Source: Bacillus sp. SA1-12
Lineage (GTDB): Bacteria > Bacillota > Bacilli > Bacillales > Bacillaceae
Assembly: GCF_000981385.1 (NCBI RefSeq)
Contig: NZ_LATZ01000006.1
Span: 1 to 64,000, forward strand
Length of the DNA stretch: 64,000 nucleotides
Reading direction: 5' to 3'
A model generated the notes under the pieces. The model saw only the letters and a list, made by a program, of their open reading frames with translations. It did no database searches and was not told the origin of the DNA. The position numbers and the translations under genes are program-made. Position 1 is the stretch's first letter. The number at the start of each line of letters is the position of its first letter. Below, piece after piece: positions 1 through 6,648 of the stretch.

Positions 1-549
1 ATGACCTCAATTACAAGTTTTATTGAGAAGAAACTAAAACTTAAAGTTAATAGAGAGAAGTCAGCGGTAGACCGCCCTTGGAAACGGAAGTTTCTTGGTT
101 TCAGTTTTACAAACCATAAGAAACCCAAGGTCAGAATAGCGAATGAAAGTATCAAAAGACTAAAGTCTAGGATAAGACAGATCACATCTCGTTCAAAACC
201 TAGTCCTATGGAAGTTAGAATTGAAAAACTAAACCAATATCTAACAGGGTGGTGCGGATACTTCGCTTTAGCTGATACACCAAGTAAGTTCAAAGAATTT
301 GAAGAGTGGATAAGAAGAAGACTTCGTATGGTTGAATGGAAACAATGGAAAACACCTAAAACAAGAGTTAGAAAACTAAAAGGTTTAGGTGTTCCTGATA
401 ACAAGGTATACGAATGGGGAAACTCAAGAAAGAAATATTGGAGAATCGCCTGTAGTCCAATTCTACACAAAACCCTTGATAACTCCTATTGGAGTTCCCG
501 TGGGCTTAAAAGTTTATATCAAAGATATGAATTTCTACGTCAAACTTAA
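1..549 (+). CDS. ltrA: Group II intron reverse transcriptase/maturase, C-terminal part (cut by window edge)
   Basis: C-terminal 182 residues of an intron-encoded protein that splices and mobilises its host group II intron. Visible are the end of the reverse-transcriptase domain (residues about 15-40, with KFLGFSF), the maturase domain X (about 50-110, with LNQYLTGWCGYFALA) and a basic C-terminus with KKYWRIA and SYWSSRGLKSLY motifs. The reading frame is open at base 1, so the true start lies upstream; the Met at base 1 is internal. No HNH endonuclease motif follows, which fits endonuclease-lacking bacterial introns. Intron RNA domains V and VI follow directly. Family assignment is secure; subclass C is suggested but not proven. 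Confidence 0.9.
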   Translation: MTSITSFIEKKLKLKVNREKSAVDRPWKRKFLGFSFTNHKKPKVRIANESIKRLKSRIRQITSRSKPSPMEVRIEKLNQYLTGWCGYFALADTPSKFKEFEEWIRRRLRMVEWKQWKTPKTRVRKLKGLGVPDNKVYEWGNSRKKYWRIACSPILHKTLDNSYWSSRGLKSLYQRYEFLRQT

Positions 550-550
550 T

Positions 551-622
551 TGAACCGCCGTATACCGAACGGTACGTACGGTGGTGTGAGAGGTCGGGGG
601 TTAGTCACCCCCTCCTACTCGA
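551..622 (+). ncRNA. Group II intron domains V and VI and 3' splice end
   Basis: Directly after the maturase stop, bases about 553-584 form a domain V-like hairpin: CCGCCGTA pairs with TACGGTGG, and TACC with GGTA around a four-base loop, with a CG bulge. The probable catalytic triad is CGC, as in class C introns. Bases about 590-622 form domain VI: a GGGGG/CCCCC stem with an unpaired A in CCTACTC as candidate branch point. The 3' intron end is placed near 621-622 (CTCGAT). The boundary is inferred from fold and family form; the upstream intron half is outside the window. Confidence 0.75.
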
Positions 623-1738
623 TTCAGCTTTCCTATGTAAAAATATTGATTTTATATACCCAGTACATCTCTTATGATATAACTTCAGATAATCGAAGAA
701 GTAGATTTTTCCATTAACCTCTTGTTCAAAAGCGAGATCAAAGGCTGATGGAAAAATCCATTCTCCTATTGCATGTAACTGATGTTTTAGCGTATCAAAG
801 CTGAAAAATAAATAATCAAAATAATCTAGATATACCTTTGTATTTCGAAAGCTTGTGTTTCTAATTGCCTCGTATTGCCACCATATACCTTTGTTAGCTT
901 GAATGGGAAGGGGGCATATTGTTTGAAATAAAGGGAAGGTTCTATAGACAATGGCTAATGTTCGTACCATCCTTTTTAATGTCTTATGCCTAACTGCATC
1001 TTTCATTAATTTGTCATAGTCTATCTGATCACCAAAAAACGATATACACTGGAGGATATCTAGGAAATGCTTCATTGAATCTAAATTATGTCTCCATGCA
1101 TGAAGACAGATCATATAAAACGTGTGATGCTCTGATAGCTGCTTAATAAAAGTATATGGTTTTAACGGTACAGCTTCAGCCCAAAATTCTGTAATGTCAA
1201 ATCGACTTGTCTTTTGCTTCAATATATCCCAATGAATTTCTACAGTAAGGGGAATGGGTGAGCCCGGAATTTCCTTGCTTAGACTGCAATGAAAGTGGCC
1301 AGGAGCGCATTCCTCCTCCATCGTGAACCCCAGCTTTTTTATACAATCAATAACAATATTAAGATGGTCTGGCATTATCAAAAGATCAATATCAGAAGTT
1401 GATCTCGCAGCAAAATGACCAAAAACCTTTTCCGCAAACAAAATCCCCTTAAGAGGGATCGTTGGAATTTTTAATTCATCTAAAGACGTTAGAATCTTTT
1501 CCATTTGATTTTTTATAAATAAATTTTGGATAAGTCCTTGATTGTACATATTCTTTAAACGATTTTGGAAGAATGGGGGAGTCCGGTCTAGTCGATTTTG
1601 TTGTTTAAGAAAAAAATAGACTTGAGGAGCAATAGAAAAGTATTCAATGTCCTCAATTAATAGACGGTAAACTTCAGAGTCAATTTGCAATTCTGAGTTA
1701 CGATCATAGAGAGATTGCAGAAAGTTTATTAGCATCAT
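605..1738 (-). CDS. Nucleotidyltransferase family protein of RiPP cluster
   Basis: A 377-residue protein of the NTP_transf_5-like type commonly found in Bacillales lasso-peptide clusters, where its role is unsettled. The nucleotidyltransferase signature is STSDIDLL at residues 113-120, with D116 and D118 as probable metal ligands, preceded by IPLKGILF (95-101). It starts at tandem ATG codons 11 bp after the ABC transporter stop, behind AAGGGG. It is the last cluster gene before the intron. The final five residues and the stop codon lie inside the opposite-strand intron end, so the native C-terminus was probably altered by the insertion. Substrate unknown; modification of the peptide or a carrier is only a guess. 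Confidence 0.8.
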   Translation of the reverse strand: MMLINFLQSLYDRNSELQIDSEVYRLLIEDIEYFSIAPQVYFFLKQQNRLDRTPPFFQNRLKNMYNQGLIQNLFIKNQMEKILTSLDELKIPTIPLKGILFAEKVFGHFAARSTSDIDLLIMPDHLNIVIDCIKKLGFTMEEECAPGHFHCSLSKEIPGSPIPLTVEIHWDILKQKTSRFDITEFWAEAVPLKPYTFIKQLSEHHTFYMICLHAWRHNLDSMKHFLDILQCISFFGDQIDYDKLMKDAVRHKTLKRMVRTLAIVYRTFPLFQTICPLPIQANKGIWWQYEAIRNTSFRNTKVYLDYFDYLFFSFDTLKHQLHAIGEWIFPSAFDLAFEQEVNGKIYFFDYLKLYHKRCTGYIKSIFLHRKAESSRRG

Positions 1739-1749
1739 TTCTTCCCCTT

Positions 1750-3561
1750 TTAGCTAGATATGACAGACAGCTGACTTTCATGATTGTTATCTATTAAAAA
1801 CTGAGTTTTCGTAAGTTGACGATAAAGACCTTCTTGCCCCATAAGCTCATGATGGGTGCCTTGTTGAACAATTTCTCCTTGATCCATCACGACGATTAAA
1901 TCCGCATGCTGGATTGTTGATAACCGATGGGCGATAACTAAGGTTGTTTTATTTTTCATTAATCGATCCAAAGCTTCTTTCACCTGAAATTCTGATTCAC
2001 TATCCAAAGCAGAAGTGGCTTCGTCAAGCAACAGGATCGGTGCATTCTTTAATATTGCCCTGGCAATAGCCAGCCGTTGTTTTTGTCCTCCAGAAAGTCT
2101 CACTCCGCGTTCACCAATTTCTGTTTCATATTGATTGGGAAGAGACATGATGAAATCATGGATATTAGCATGAATGGCAGCATTAATCATTTCGATTTCG
2201 GTTATGACAGGCCGTGCGATTAGGAGATTGTCTTTAATTGTCCCGCCAAAAAGAAAGGTTTCTTGTGCTACATAGGCAAATGTACTCCTTAAAATTGATG
2301 GGGGAAGGTCATGAATTGAGACATCATCCATCATAATTTGACCTGATTGGGGCTTATAAAAGCCCTGTAATAGGTTAAATAAAGTTGTTTTTCCAGCGCC
2401 GCTAGTCCCGACAAATGCGACTACTTTACCTGTAGGAATCTCTAAATTTAGATTATGAAATAGGATTGTTTCCGGCTCATGGGTAAAATGAACATCTTGA
2501 AATTTCAACGAGATAGGAATCTTGTGGATTTGTTCATAAGATGGTAACTCCAAAGAATCTAGTTTTTCATCTAAAACTGAAGAAATTCTTTCAACCGCTG
2601 AAGCAGAGCTTTGAAAGCTTCCCCATAAGCCGGCAATGCCTGTTAAAGGACTTATCAAACGTTGAATAAGGGTGACAAATGTTAGCAAAGAGCCAACAGA
2701 GATTGTTCCTTTTGAAACAAAAAATGCCCCAAGACAGAGACTAACAATATAGGAAATGGATGAGATGAAGCCCCCTGCTACATAAAAAGCGCCACGAAGC
2801 TTGGCATTTTTCATCTCTAATTCGAAGAAATCCTCGTTCTTTTGTTTAAAGAGATTAACAAATAATTTTTCAAGCAGAAATGAACGGATAACAGAGATTC
2901 CTTGGAACATTTCCGTCAAGTGGCTATTGATATCACCAATCTGGTTATAAATCGTTCTGCTATTGTTCCGGATTAAAATCCCAAAAATCCCACCAATAAC
3001 AATGGCAATCGGTATAATAAGTAGACTAAGAACGGATAATTGCCAATGAATTTGCAGCATATAGAAAAAAACAGCCATTGATACTAATGGCAGCTGGATA
3101 AGATAAATTAAATTGCTTCCGATCACACCATTAATACAATTAATATCATTTGTAAAATGTGTTAATAGCTCTCCTGAACGGATTTTAGCTAATTGCTGGG
3201 ATGGTAACAGCATGATCTGTTTTAAGACATCTTCTTTTAAGTCCTTCTTTATTTTGCTTGTGACATAGGACTCTAAATAAATATTATAATAACTAACAAT
3301 TAAACTAATACAAATTAAAAGGATAGCTATTGGGATTAGTGATTGCAGCGTTTTAAATTGACTTTGGACAGCGGCGTCTGTGATCGCACCATAAAACCAA
3401 GCAAAGCCTAACGTAAGGAAAATTTCAATCAGTAATATAAGGAGAAGGCCTAAATAAGACTTCCAGCTTTTTAATAGATAGGGTCCGAGTAATTTAAACG
3501 TCTTTTGTATACCTGTAAAGTTAAATTCTTTCATCAGTATTATTAGTTTATCTTTAATCAT
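1750..3561 (-). CDS. ABC transporter, fused permease and ATPase (RiPP export/immunity)
   Basis: A 603-residue half-transporter that would act as a homodimer in the membrane. Residues about 30-320 are a six-helix ABC exporter transmembrane domain; the ATPase carries Walker A GTSGAGKTT (385-393), signature LSGGQ (489-493) and Walker B LLLDEATSALD (510-520). There is no N-terminal C39 peptidase domain, so leader removal must be done by another protein, and the S24/S26-like protein encoded just upstream is the obvious candidate. The ATG overlaps that gene's stop codon as ATGA, implying translational coupling. It corresponds to the D protein of lasso clusters and probably exports the mature peptide and gives immunity. 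Confidence 0.9.
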   Translation of the reverse strand: MIKDKLIILMKEFNFTGIQKTFKLLGPYLLKSWKSYLGLLLILLIEIFLTLGFAWFYGAITDAAVQSQFKTLQSLIPIAILLICISLIVSYYNIYLESYVTSKIKKDLKEDVLKQIMLLPSQQLAKIRSGELLTHFTNDINCINGVIGSNLIYLIQLPLVSMAVFFYMLQIHWQLSVLSLLIIPIAIVIGGIFGILIRNNSRTIYNQIGDINSHLTEMFQGISVIRSFLLEKLFVNLFKQKNEDFFELEMKNAKLRGAFYVAGGFISSISYIVSLCLGAFFVSKGTISVGSLLTFVTLIQRLISPLTGIAGLWGSFQSSASAVERISSVLDEKLDSLELPSYEQIHKIPISLKFQDVHFTHEPETILFHNLNLEIPTGKVVAFVGTSGAGKTTLFNLLQGFYKPQSGQIMMDDVSIHDLPPSILRSTFAYVAQETFLFGGTIKDNLLIARPVITEIEMINAAIHANIHDFIMSLPNQYETEIGERGVRLSGGQKQRLAIARAILKNAPILLLDEATSALDSESEFQVKEALDRLMKNKTTLVIAHRLSTIQHADLIVVMDQGEIVQQGTHHELMGQEGLYRQLTKTQFLIDNNHESQLSVISS

Positions 3562-4031
3562 AACGGAACACCTGACCGTGTACGATTTGTAGCTTTTATA
3601 GATAGATGAGAACTTAATACTTTAGACATAAATGGAAAAGAAATGATCAAGTTACTCCATAAAATCGCTGTATAGTCATCGATGTGAATTTTCTTATTTA
3701 ATCGATTGATGGTTACTAGTTTTCCAATGATTTGCTCCTGCTTTACTGGTTCATCTGAGCAAAGGTTTGTATCCCCTTTAAGAACATAATGCGATTGATT
3801 ATTTATTTGTTTTATTCTTAAAAAGCGATGGGCAATAAGTTGGCCTGATGCAGAATGATAAAGCAGGACATCGCCTTTTTTGACTGTATTTTCATTAAAT
3901 GCTTCAAAACGGCATATGTTTCCCTTTTGAATAAATGGATACATACTCATTCCGGAGGAAGGAAGATCCATCCAACCATATTTTCGTATCGTATTAATTA
4001 GTAGATCGACAGTGTCTTTACTAAACTGCAT
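3558..4031 (-). CDS. S24/S26 family (SipW/ER-type) signal-peptidase-like protein
   Basis: About 157 residues. The catalytic serine sits in SGMSMYP (S29 from the chosen start). The second catalytic position is a histidine in LIAHRFLRI (H68), as in ER-type peptidases such as SipW, instead of the lysine of usual bacterial type I enzymes. The conserved KGDTN and IIGKL boxes follow. No clear N-terminal membrane anchor is seen; a hydrophobic stretch lies near the C-terminus. The start is uncertain: ATG at 4031 overlaps the pqqD-like stop by 11 bp, and ATGs at 4046 and 4052 are alternatives. In this operon it may cleave the precursor leader in place of the absent B2 protease (inference). Confidence 0.8.
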   Translation of the reverse strand: MQFSKDTVDLLINTIRKYGWMDLPSSGMSMYPFIQKGNICRFEAFNENTVKKGDVLLYHSASGQLIAHRFLRIKQINNQSHYVLKGDTNLCSDEPVKQEQIIGKLVTINRLNKKIHIDDYTAILWSNLIISFPFMSKVLSSHLSIKATNRTRSGVPL

Positions 4032-4287
4032 GCTGCACCAATCCATATTCAATAAGTTCTGATAAAAAAGCCTCTATATCTTTTGGTAATGATTCATTCT
4101 GGATATCGTAAACATTTTTCAGAGATTGGCATAGAGATTGAAGCGTTTGTGGCTGGTCTAGCAAAGTCCAACATAAACCGCCAAGATTGTTTAGCTTTGT
4201 TACCGTAAAATTGTCAGTGTTCATAATGATCCAATCGTCATCAAGTTGAACTGTTTCATAATCACTTATTTTTATATACTGTTTCAT
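4021..4287 (-). CDS. PqqD-like leader-peptide recognition protein (lasso B1 type)
   Basis: An 88-residue PqqD/RRE-type protein. Such proteins bind RiPP leader peptides and present them to maturation enzymes. Recognisable features are an N-terminal beta region with TVTKLNNLGGLCWTLLD followed by helices ending in ELIEYGLV, the usual winged-helix shape and length of stand-alone lasso B1 proteins. The ATG at 4287 overlaps the kinase stop as TAATG; an upstream in-frame ATG (4305) lies within the kinase gene and is less likely. The next gene begins within its last codons, so kinase, PqqD and peptidase are probably translated in step. Confidence 0.85.
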   Translation of the reverse strand: MKQYIKISDYETVQLDDDWIIMNTDNFTVTKLNNLGGLCWTLLDQPQTLQSLCQSLKNVYDIQNESLPKDIEAFLSELIEYGLVQHAV

Positions 4288-5069
4288 TACGAGATCATCT
4301 CCCAAAAGGTGTTGTTTTTTTGAAAGTGGAGGTCATAGACTGGAACCTGATTCACTAACAATTTAAGTAAATTTAATATTCTTATAGTATCTTGCGGATC
4401 ATCAGTCCAATAGAAAACTTTATCTATTATGGTTATGAGTCCGGATGATTTTGATAATCTTATCCGGTTATTATGTAATGACTGATGAAGAAGCTGGATG
4501 CTTTCTAAGATATGGGGCTGTGAATGACCATTTCCTTTAAGCTCACTTCTAAATGGTGAGTCATAGACCATTATTTCATTAGATGTAATTTTTATGATTG
4601 TTGCTTCATCTGATAAAAGTTCTCTAGGAAAAGACAATTTTGCAGCTGTCGATTTTCCAGCTCCTGACTGGCCTGAAAAAATATGGGCCGATCCCTTATC
4701 AAGTACACATGAAGAATGAAGTAAAATTCCCCAATTATGATGAACAATAAATGAACTGTAAAGATTCATTAATGCGTGTTTTAATGCGAGTTCGTTATGC
4801 ACGAAAATAGTTGCTGATTTGTAATTTAGGTCCACTTTTATATTGTAATCGGCCCTTTTAAAGGAAATGTGATTTTCTGTATTTATTATAGATACTTGAT
4901 AATTAACGAATGGAACTCCGTACCCATCTTCAATATGTAGGAATAAATCCGGAATTAGATTATTATCTTCTTCTATATAAAAATTGCGATCAAACATTGA
5001 TATGACATTAATAGAATCACTTGTAACTAGAATAAGGTGTTCCCCAATCCTAATCCTTTTTTTATGCAT
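4287..5069 (-). CDS. HPr-kinase-like protein of RiPP cluster
   Basis: 260 residues with a P-loop GQSGAGKST (133-141) followed by LLSDEAT (151-157), which takes the place of the HPr kinase catalytic acidic loop, and a poorly conserved N-terminal half. Kinases of this family in lasso clusters (known from the paeninodin pathway) phosphorylate a serine near the C-terminus of the precursor. Here the precursor ends GNGKGK and has no C-terminal Ser or Thr, so the acceptor must be elsewhere (S25, T22, T38, T53 or T59) or another molecule. Start ATG follows AAGGAGC by nine bases; it lies 61 bp after the precursor stop with a hairpin between. Confidence 0.8.
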   Translation of the reverse strand: MHKKRIRIGEHLILVTSDSINVISMFDRNFYIEEDNNLIPDLFLHIEDGYGVPFVNYQVSIINTENHISFKRADYNIKVDLNYKSATIFVHNELALKHALMNLYSSFIVHHNWGILLHSSCVLDKGSAHIFSGQSGAGKSTAAKLSFPRELLSDEATIIKITSNEIMVYDSPFRSELKGNGHSQPHILESIQLLHQSLHNNRIRLSKSSGLITIIDKVFYWTDDPQDTIRILNLLKLLVNQVPVYDLHFQKNNTFWEMIS

Positions 5070-5094
5070 CCTTTATTTGCTCCTTATTTTATAA

Positions 5095-5118
5095 AGAGGC
5101 CAATGACTATTGACCTCT
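5095..5118 (-). promoter_or_regulatory. Hairpin between precursor and kinase genes (attenuator or processing site)
   Basis: AGAGGtCAAT and ATTGgCCTCT form a nine-pair stem with a four-base loop on the minus strand, between the precursor stop and the kinase ribosome binding site. It is followed by TTATAAAAT, not a run of T, so it is a weak terminator at best. In RiPP operons such a hairpin usually lets much more precursor than enzyme message accumulate; that role is inferred. Confidence 0.6.
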
Positions 5119-5130
5119 AAGTGTTGATTA

Positions 5131-5337
5131 TTATTTCCCTTTACCGTTCCCGTTACCAGGAGTTCCTGCACCACCTGGGGTAGGATTGGGATTATTTGGA
5201 GGCCAATTGATCCCATCATTTCCTGTACCAGGATGATCTAAGTTACCTTTCCCTGGATTCCAGCTCTGAGCAGTCTCAAACCGGATCGCCTGATGTTCTA
5301 AAACCACAGGCCGATTTTCATTAATTTTTCCTGTCAT
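5131..5337 (-). CDS. RiPP precursor peptide with lasso-type leader
   Basis: A 68-residue peptide behind a strong AGGAGGTGAT site. Residues 9-28 (RPVVLEHQAIRFETAQSWNP) look like leaders of the paeninodin/lasso RiPP family. The remainder is rich in Gly, Asn and Pro (GNGNGKGK end, NNPNPTPGG), without Cys and with only one Trp. The usual lasso rule (Thr at -2, Gly/Ala/Ser/Cys at 1, Asp/Glu at 7-9) is not met: T22 would give Q24 at 1 and D34 at 11; T38 would give N40 at 1 and D41 at 2. It is first in an operon with leader-binding, kinase, peptidase and export genes. Precursor role is well supported by context; the mature structure is unknown. Confidence 0.75.
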   Translation of the reverse strand: MTGKINENRPVVLEHQAIRFETAQSWNPGKGNLDHPGTGNDGINWPPNNPNPTPGGAGTPGNGNGKGK

Positions 5338-5366
5338 TTTATCACCTCCTCTGATATTTTCTTTAT

Positions 5367-5429
5367 AAAGAACGATCGGGGTAAAAAAAGCGATTGTTAA
5401 TTCTCTATTCGTTCGATCCTTTGTTCTCT
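5367..5429. promoter_or_regulatory. Candidate SinR operator half-sites in the RiPP promoter
   Basis: SinR binds GTTCTYT. An exact GTTCTCT lies at 5423-5429 at the predicted transcription start, an exact GTTCTTT on the opposite strand at 5367-5373, and a one-mismatch ATTCTCT at 5400-5406, 23 bp from the first. sinR itself is the neighbouring upstream gene. Seven-base matches can arise by chance; regulation by SinR is inference. Confidence 0.45.
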
Positions 5430-5434
5430 ATAAC

Positions 5435-5463
5435 ATTATAAAGTGTAATAAATCGAATGAAAA
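5435..5463 (-). promoter_or_regulatory. Probable sigma-A promoter of the RiPP operon
   Basis: On the minus strand TTTTCA (5458-5463) and a perfect TATAAT (5435-5440) are 17 bp apart, with the start of transcription expected near 5428. This leaves a leader of about 90 nt before the precursor ATG. The -35 box matches four of six consensus bases, typical of a promoter needing or allowing control. Confidence 0.6.
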
Positions 5464-5472
5464 GGGGAATTT

Positions 5473-5479
5473 TTCGACA
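5473..5479 (-). promoter_or_regulatory. Candidate Spo0A box upstream of the RiPP promoter
   Basis: The minus strand reads TGTCGAA, the exact core of the Spo0A-binding 0A box, ten bases upstream of the -35 hexamer (centre near -48). That position is compatible with Spo0A-P acting as activator. It is a short motif, so confidence is limited. Confidence 0.45.
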
Positions 5480-5557
5480 TAACGAACAAAAAACAAGAAT
5501 CTATAGGTTAGATGAAATGCTCGATAGAATTGTATTCAATAAAACGAACAGTCCCAA

Positions 5558-5599
5558 ACAAAAAGAGCACATCGGCGACTTAGATCACCTACCGTGCTC
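5558..5599 (-). terminator. Terminator of sinI-sinR
   Basis: GAGCAC and GTGCTC arms (5565-5570, 5594-5599) with a partly paired 23-base interior are followed on the minus strand by TTTTTGTTT. It sits just after the sinR stop and separates sinR from the RiPP promoter. Confidence 0.7.
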
Positions 5600-5603
5600 A
5601 TCC

Positions 5604-5939
5604 TTATTTATCATTATCATTTTGTAGCTTCCATTTGGTGAATTCCAAAAACTCGCGAAATTGTTCCTTGGAGACACCTGATTGCATGGCGTCCTGAACG
5701 AGTTTTTTCCATTCGTAGTCAAGTTCCTGTGGGTCTGTTTCACTTTGTTCATCGAGGAGGGTGTTAACGGACACGCCTAGAACGGATGAAACCTTTTCTA
5801 AAAACTGAACAGAAGGATTTGACTGGAGATTGCGTTCAATCGAACTTAAATAAGATTTTGCAACTCCTGCTCTTTCAGCTAGTTCGGATAAAGATAAATT
5901 TTTTTGAGTTCGGTATTTTTTAATTCGTGGACCAATCAC
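5604..5939 (-). CDS. sinR: SinR, biofilm and motility master repressor
   Basis: 111 residues, the same length as B. subtilis SinR. An XRE-type HTH fills residues 1-70, with the near-identical stretches LSELAERAGVAKSYLSSIER and FLEKVSSVLGVSVNTLLDE. The C-terminal SinI-binding/dimerisation helices (about 75-107) contain WKKLVQDAMQSGVSKEQFREFL. SinR represses matrix genes and is neutralised by SinI. The GTG start at 5939 follows AAGGAAGGTGA. It lies downstream of sinI as in B. subtilis. What it faces differs: the tapA-sipW-tasA matrix operon is absent here and a RiPP operon takes its place. Confidence 0.95.
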   Translation of the reverse strand: MIGPRIKKYRTQKNLSLSELAERAGVAKSYLSSIERNLQSNPSVQFLEKVSSVLGVSVNTLLDEQSETDPQELDYEWKKLVQDAMQSGVSKEQFREFLEFTKWKLQNDNDK

Positions 5940-5966
5940 GTCAAGTCACCTTCCTTTGTTAGCACT

Positions 5967-5995
5967 AGTATAACATATAAAGAAGGTATTGTTTT
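5967..5995 (-). promoter_or_regulatory. Probable separate promoter of sinR
   Basis: Between sinI and sinR the minus strand has TATACT (5967-5972) preceded by TG, an extended -10 pattern, and a poor -35 AAAACA (5990-5995) at 17 bp. B. subtilis sinR likewise has its own constitutive promoter besides readthrough from sinI. Confidence 0.45.
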
Positions 5996-6031
5996 ATATG
6001 AAGAACATTTTAGCAAAAAATTTACATAGTC

Positions 6032-6190
6032 TTACCTAACCTCACTTAGGGCAGGATTGCCTTTTTTAGCTAAAAAGGCTTTTATCTCTTCTACACTAAT
6101 GCCGACTTCAAGTGCTTCTAAAATCAGCTCCACCCATTCACGGTCAAGATGGCCATCTTTGGTTATTTGATCAACAATTTCAATTTTCAA
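6032..6190 (-). CDS. sinI: SinI, antagonist of SinR
   Basis: A 52-residue protein starting at TTG 6190, seven to eight bases after an AGGAGGG site. Residues 14-24 (HLDREWVELIL) and 27-40 (LEVGISVEEIKAFL) match the SinI helical hairpin that docks onto the SinR C-terminal helices; the REWV...EA..GIS.EEI pattern is shared with B. subtilis SinI and with SinR itself. Order and strand (sinI then sinR) match B. subtilis. By binding SinR it would relieve repression of matrix-type genes and, if the operator sites are real, of the adjacent RiPP operon. Confidence 0.88.
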   Translation of the reverse strand: MKIEIVDQITKDGHLDREWVELILEALEVGISVEEIKAFLAKKGNPALSEVR

Positions 6191-6581
6191 CTTTTTACCC
6201 TCCTAAAATACTAGCCTGTATTTCAGGCAGCCCAGCCATCATAGTGGTAACGTTAGATCTGTGACTTTGCGTCCCTATTTTTCAACAGGTTTGCCTTTTA
6301 CTGATATTGCCATTTTTTCATTCTAAAGTCCTTTTTATATATCTGACTTTCTAACTATACCTTATTATAAAAAGGTAGTTTCAGGAAGTGTGCTGAACGG
6401 TGTCGATTGAATAAAAATATTTAAAAGGGGAGTATTTTCTTATAAATGCAATAAAATGAGGGTAAAAATACCTATTTTTAACGGTGTTTTGTAAATTTCT
6501 TTATCTTACTTTTAAGGAGAATTTAAGAAAAACTAAATTTTTTGTTAAATATTTCTGAAAATTTTGTCGAATGATTTAAAG
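6191..6581. promoter_or_regulatory. sinI upstream region with candidate Spo0A boxes
   Basis: No gene is seen in this stretch. It holds an exact 0A-box core TGTCGAA at 6565-6571, a near match TGTCGAT at 6401-6407, and a small GCCTG/CAGGC hairpin at 6214-6228 in the presumed sinI leader. In B. subtilis sinI is activated by Spo0A-P; the boxes fit that, but their distance from sinI and short length make this tentative. No confident -35/-10 pair was found. Confidence 0.4.
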
Positions 6582-6633
6582 AAAAATGAAAAATGCTCCC
6601 TCGAAATGGTCAAGCCATTTTGTTTGAGAGAGC
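6582..6633 (-). terminator. Terminator after yqhG
   Basis: GCTCTCTC pairs with GAGgGAGC and an inner AAATGG/CCATTT stem closes a five-base loop (arms 6595-6609 and 6615-6633). The minus strand continues into ATTTTTCATTTTT. It lies 15 bp after the yqhG stop. Confidence 0.7.
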
Positions 6634-6648
6634 TGCACGAATGAATAT

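Noticed and set aside
1-549. Complete short maturase starting at base 1
   Set aside because: The frame is open at the window edge and the reverse-transcriptase domain is missing, so the true start must be upstream.
5131-5337. Ordinary lasso peptide with a predictable ring
   Set aside because: No Thr(-2), small residue(1) and Asp/Glu(7-9) combination exists in the precursor and no cyclase gene is in view.
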